64,000 nt of DNA from an uncultured Allomuricauda sp. (GTDB lineage Bacteria; Bacteroidota; Bacteroidia; Flavobacteriales; Flavobacteriaceae): positions 167,292-231,291 of the forward strand of contig NZ_CANMPQ010000004.1 in NCBI RefSeq assembly GCF_947499695.1. Reading direction: 5' to 3'. The stretch's first letter is position 1; every line of letters begins with the position of its first letter. Of the stretch, positions 63,701 to 64,000 are shown piece after piece. A program made the translations under genes and the position numbers. The notes beneath the pieces are model-generated. The model had not been told where the DNA came from. It did no database searches and worked only from the letters and a program-made list of their open reading frames with translations.

Positions 63701-64000
63701 ACTCAACACTACAGTGAAATTTTCATTGCCCTCCACATTAGTATCTCCGTTGACCTGTACCGTTACCGTAGTGCTCGGGTTGCCAGCCGTTATCGTTCCG
63801 CTGCCACCGATTATCTGCACGTAGTCACTATTGGCAAGGGTAGCCGTGCCATCCGCGGTGTTGACCGTGAAGTCTATATTGTTGGCAGCGTTTCTACCAT
63901 CGTCCACGCTCACCGTGAACACAAAGTTCGTCGTCCCGGCATCGCCCTCCGCCAGGGTAACGTCCGAGATGCTTATCGCATCAACCACTGCAACATCGTC
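60722..64000 (-). CDS. Giant Calx-beta/type IX-secreted surface protein (partial)
   Basis: At least 1092 residues; the frame stays open to the window edge, so the N-terminus is missing. Repeating Calx-beta modules (EGDAGTTNFVFTVSVDDG, ATVTIADASGDEDDGAITVT) occupy the visible N-terminal ~340 residues. Then Ig-like/SprB-type Cys-rich repeats occur (CAAGNAPPIIDN, TTSFYVDATANGCSTTRVEV), thrombospondin-3-like Ca-binding repeats (DTDGDGLTDGEE, twice), a DUF11-like domain (DLAVTKEVDNDAPL) and a C-terminal type B sorting domain (CNIFSPNGDGINDTL, FDRYGNSVFQ). It is a probable secreted adhesin using the PorP/SprF partner downstream. Confidence 0.93.
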   Translation of the reverse strand, partial: DDVAVVDAISISDVTLAEGDAGTTNFVFTVSVDDGRNAANNIDFTVNTADGTATLANSDYVQIIGGSGTITAGNPSTTVTVQVNGDTNVEGNENFTVVLSAPVNAVINDGTGLGTITNDDSVTVEFSQVTGVDAENSGGNLAVLLVTGTVTNATTVTVTDAGTGNATSGVDYIFNSPQVVNIPAATYDGTVGTAVTIPTLSINGDIEVEDNEVINLVLSAPTGDATLAAQTTTGYRINNDDNATVTIADASGDEDDGAITVTATLDNPVDGGFTVQVSTNDGTATIADNDYTGILNQTLTFAGTAGESETFEVTPNADSVIEVNETITVSMGNLSTTLPINISDTATITFDNDDSCAAGNAPPIIDNSVVRDFCDAFTQDLDAYNNIAIPPGSDLRWSTNSDTDITGDYLATSTVSTPDTYFGFFYDALNDCASPTLSVTITQNFTPSPGTTSNVATCDDSNEGDSVIDLDDQLTGADTGNWILSDAPGGASITINASNIVNFNGQPLGDYTFTYTTSGAVAPCVDQSVDLVVTVQDCAIPCNAGINAPSLDVNEPTEFCDTVLADLDDYVTDTAPAGSALTWSTNPDPLETIAHRNSLVNAPGSYFGFFYDSTNNCASPVLTITLQRFDTPIIDSTSGDTRCGDGTLTLTAVVSDGSFLNWYDLPTGGTILGTGPSFETPTLSTTTSFYVDATANGCSTTRVEVVATVNQTPSAGTPSNTEVCSTVGNGGLTVIDLDTTLTGADSGTWAIITDPSSGTLSIGTDNNVDFEGLPDGSYVFEYTTDGAAAPCTNTTVQVTISVSDCVVDTDGDGLTDGEEMDLGTDPNLADTDGDGLTDGEEVLVIDDPSTTAVPENASDPLDSCDPFLTPDCNPDPIDLAVTKEVDNDAPLLNSNITFTITLENTTMDRVLDVVVTDLLGGSTGFDYVSHTTSKGTYDQTTGEWSIDELTSEETVTLEITATVSSAGLLQNTVNITSSFPVDGVDSNNSATVDVRVSQSPCSDPGTICNIFSPNGDGINDTLVFIDPNGDYPNNTIEIFDRYGNSVFQMDAYDSSWDGTGSNGDLPKGTYFYILDLNGDGSEVVKGWIQILR

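Noticed and set aside
60722..64000. Start of the giant protein at the GTG near 63988
   Set aside because: The frame is open to the window edge and begins inside a Calx-beta module, so the true start is beyond the edge.

Overview
The window is a chromosomal segment of a marine-type member of the Flavobacteriaceae (Bacteroidota). Several things point there: SusC/SusD outer-membrane genes, a PorP/SprF-type protein next to a giant secreted protein with a type IX (gliding-motility type B) sorting domain, many short Bacteroidota-style lipoproteins, DUF4249 and DUF2797 proteins, few Shine-Dalgarno sequences, and promoters of the Bacteroidota form TTG-N20-TAnnTTTG (clear copies before trigger factor and before the GDSL lipoprotein). 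No species is assigned.

Layout. 1-25.3 kb is conserved core. In order it holds a DUF6089 gene (cut by the left edge), nadK and a CBS protein on the minus strand; pdxJ, an esterase, a GDSL lipoprotein, a small membrane protein and tig-clpP-clpX on the plus strand; a hydrolase, a lipoprotein, an AraC-type membrane regulator and a GH3-like enzyme on the minus strand; DUF2797, a class B1 metallo-beta-lactamase and an EEP nuclease-like protein on the plus strand; sppA, a queuosine-precursor transporter and an AsmA protein on the minus strand; then a folK-deoxynucleoside kinase fusion, a TrmH-type methyltransferase and mutS. Two tRNA genes (Gly-GCC, Leu-TAA) close this block.

25.6-37.4 kb is an accessory island and the main discovery. 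It is an array of gene cassettes separated by nine attC-like imperfect palindromes, built like an integron cassette array but with no integrase in the window. Six consecutive cassettes carry, next to their last gene, the exact reverse complement of their own first 7-10 bases, which is the hallmark of attC (R'/R'') pairing. Cargo: a stand-alone EF-Tu domain-3-like protein, several orphan soluble, secreted and membrane proteins, a redox/regulatory unit (SDR, DUF1330-like, HxlR), an NAD-dependent epimerase, and a segment with an amidohydrolase lipoprotein that breaks the pairing rule and looks like an insertion.

37.4-45 kb is a run of small stress or metabolism-related genes: a putative glycosidase-fold protein, NTF2-like lipoproteins, a beta-propeller, an epoxide-hydrolase-like enzyme, two DinB proteins, a VOC protein, and an ECF42-like sigma factor with two YCII/DGPF proteins. 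45-57.8 kb holds a DUF4249 protein, a SusC/SusD/lipoprotein transport locus and a divergent LytTR regulator plus LytS-type kinase that may control it, then an NTF2-like protein, an alpha/beta hydrolase and an Nramp-like transporter. 57.8-64 kb is a tight minus-strand operon: giant Calx-beta/type IX adhesin (cut by the right edge), PorP/SprF protein, OmpA/TPR/PD40 protein.
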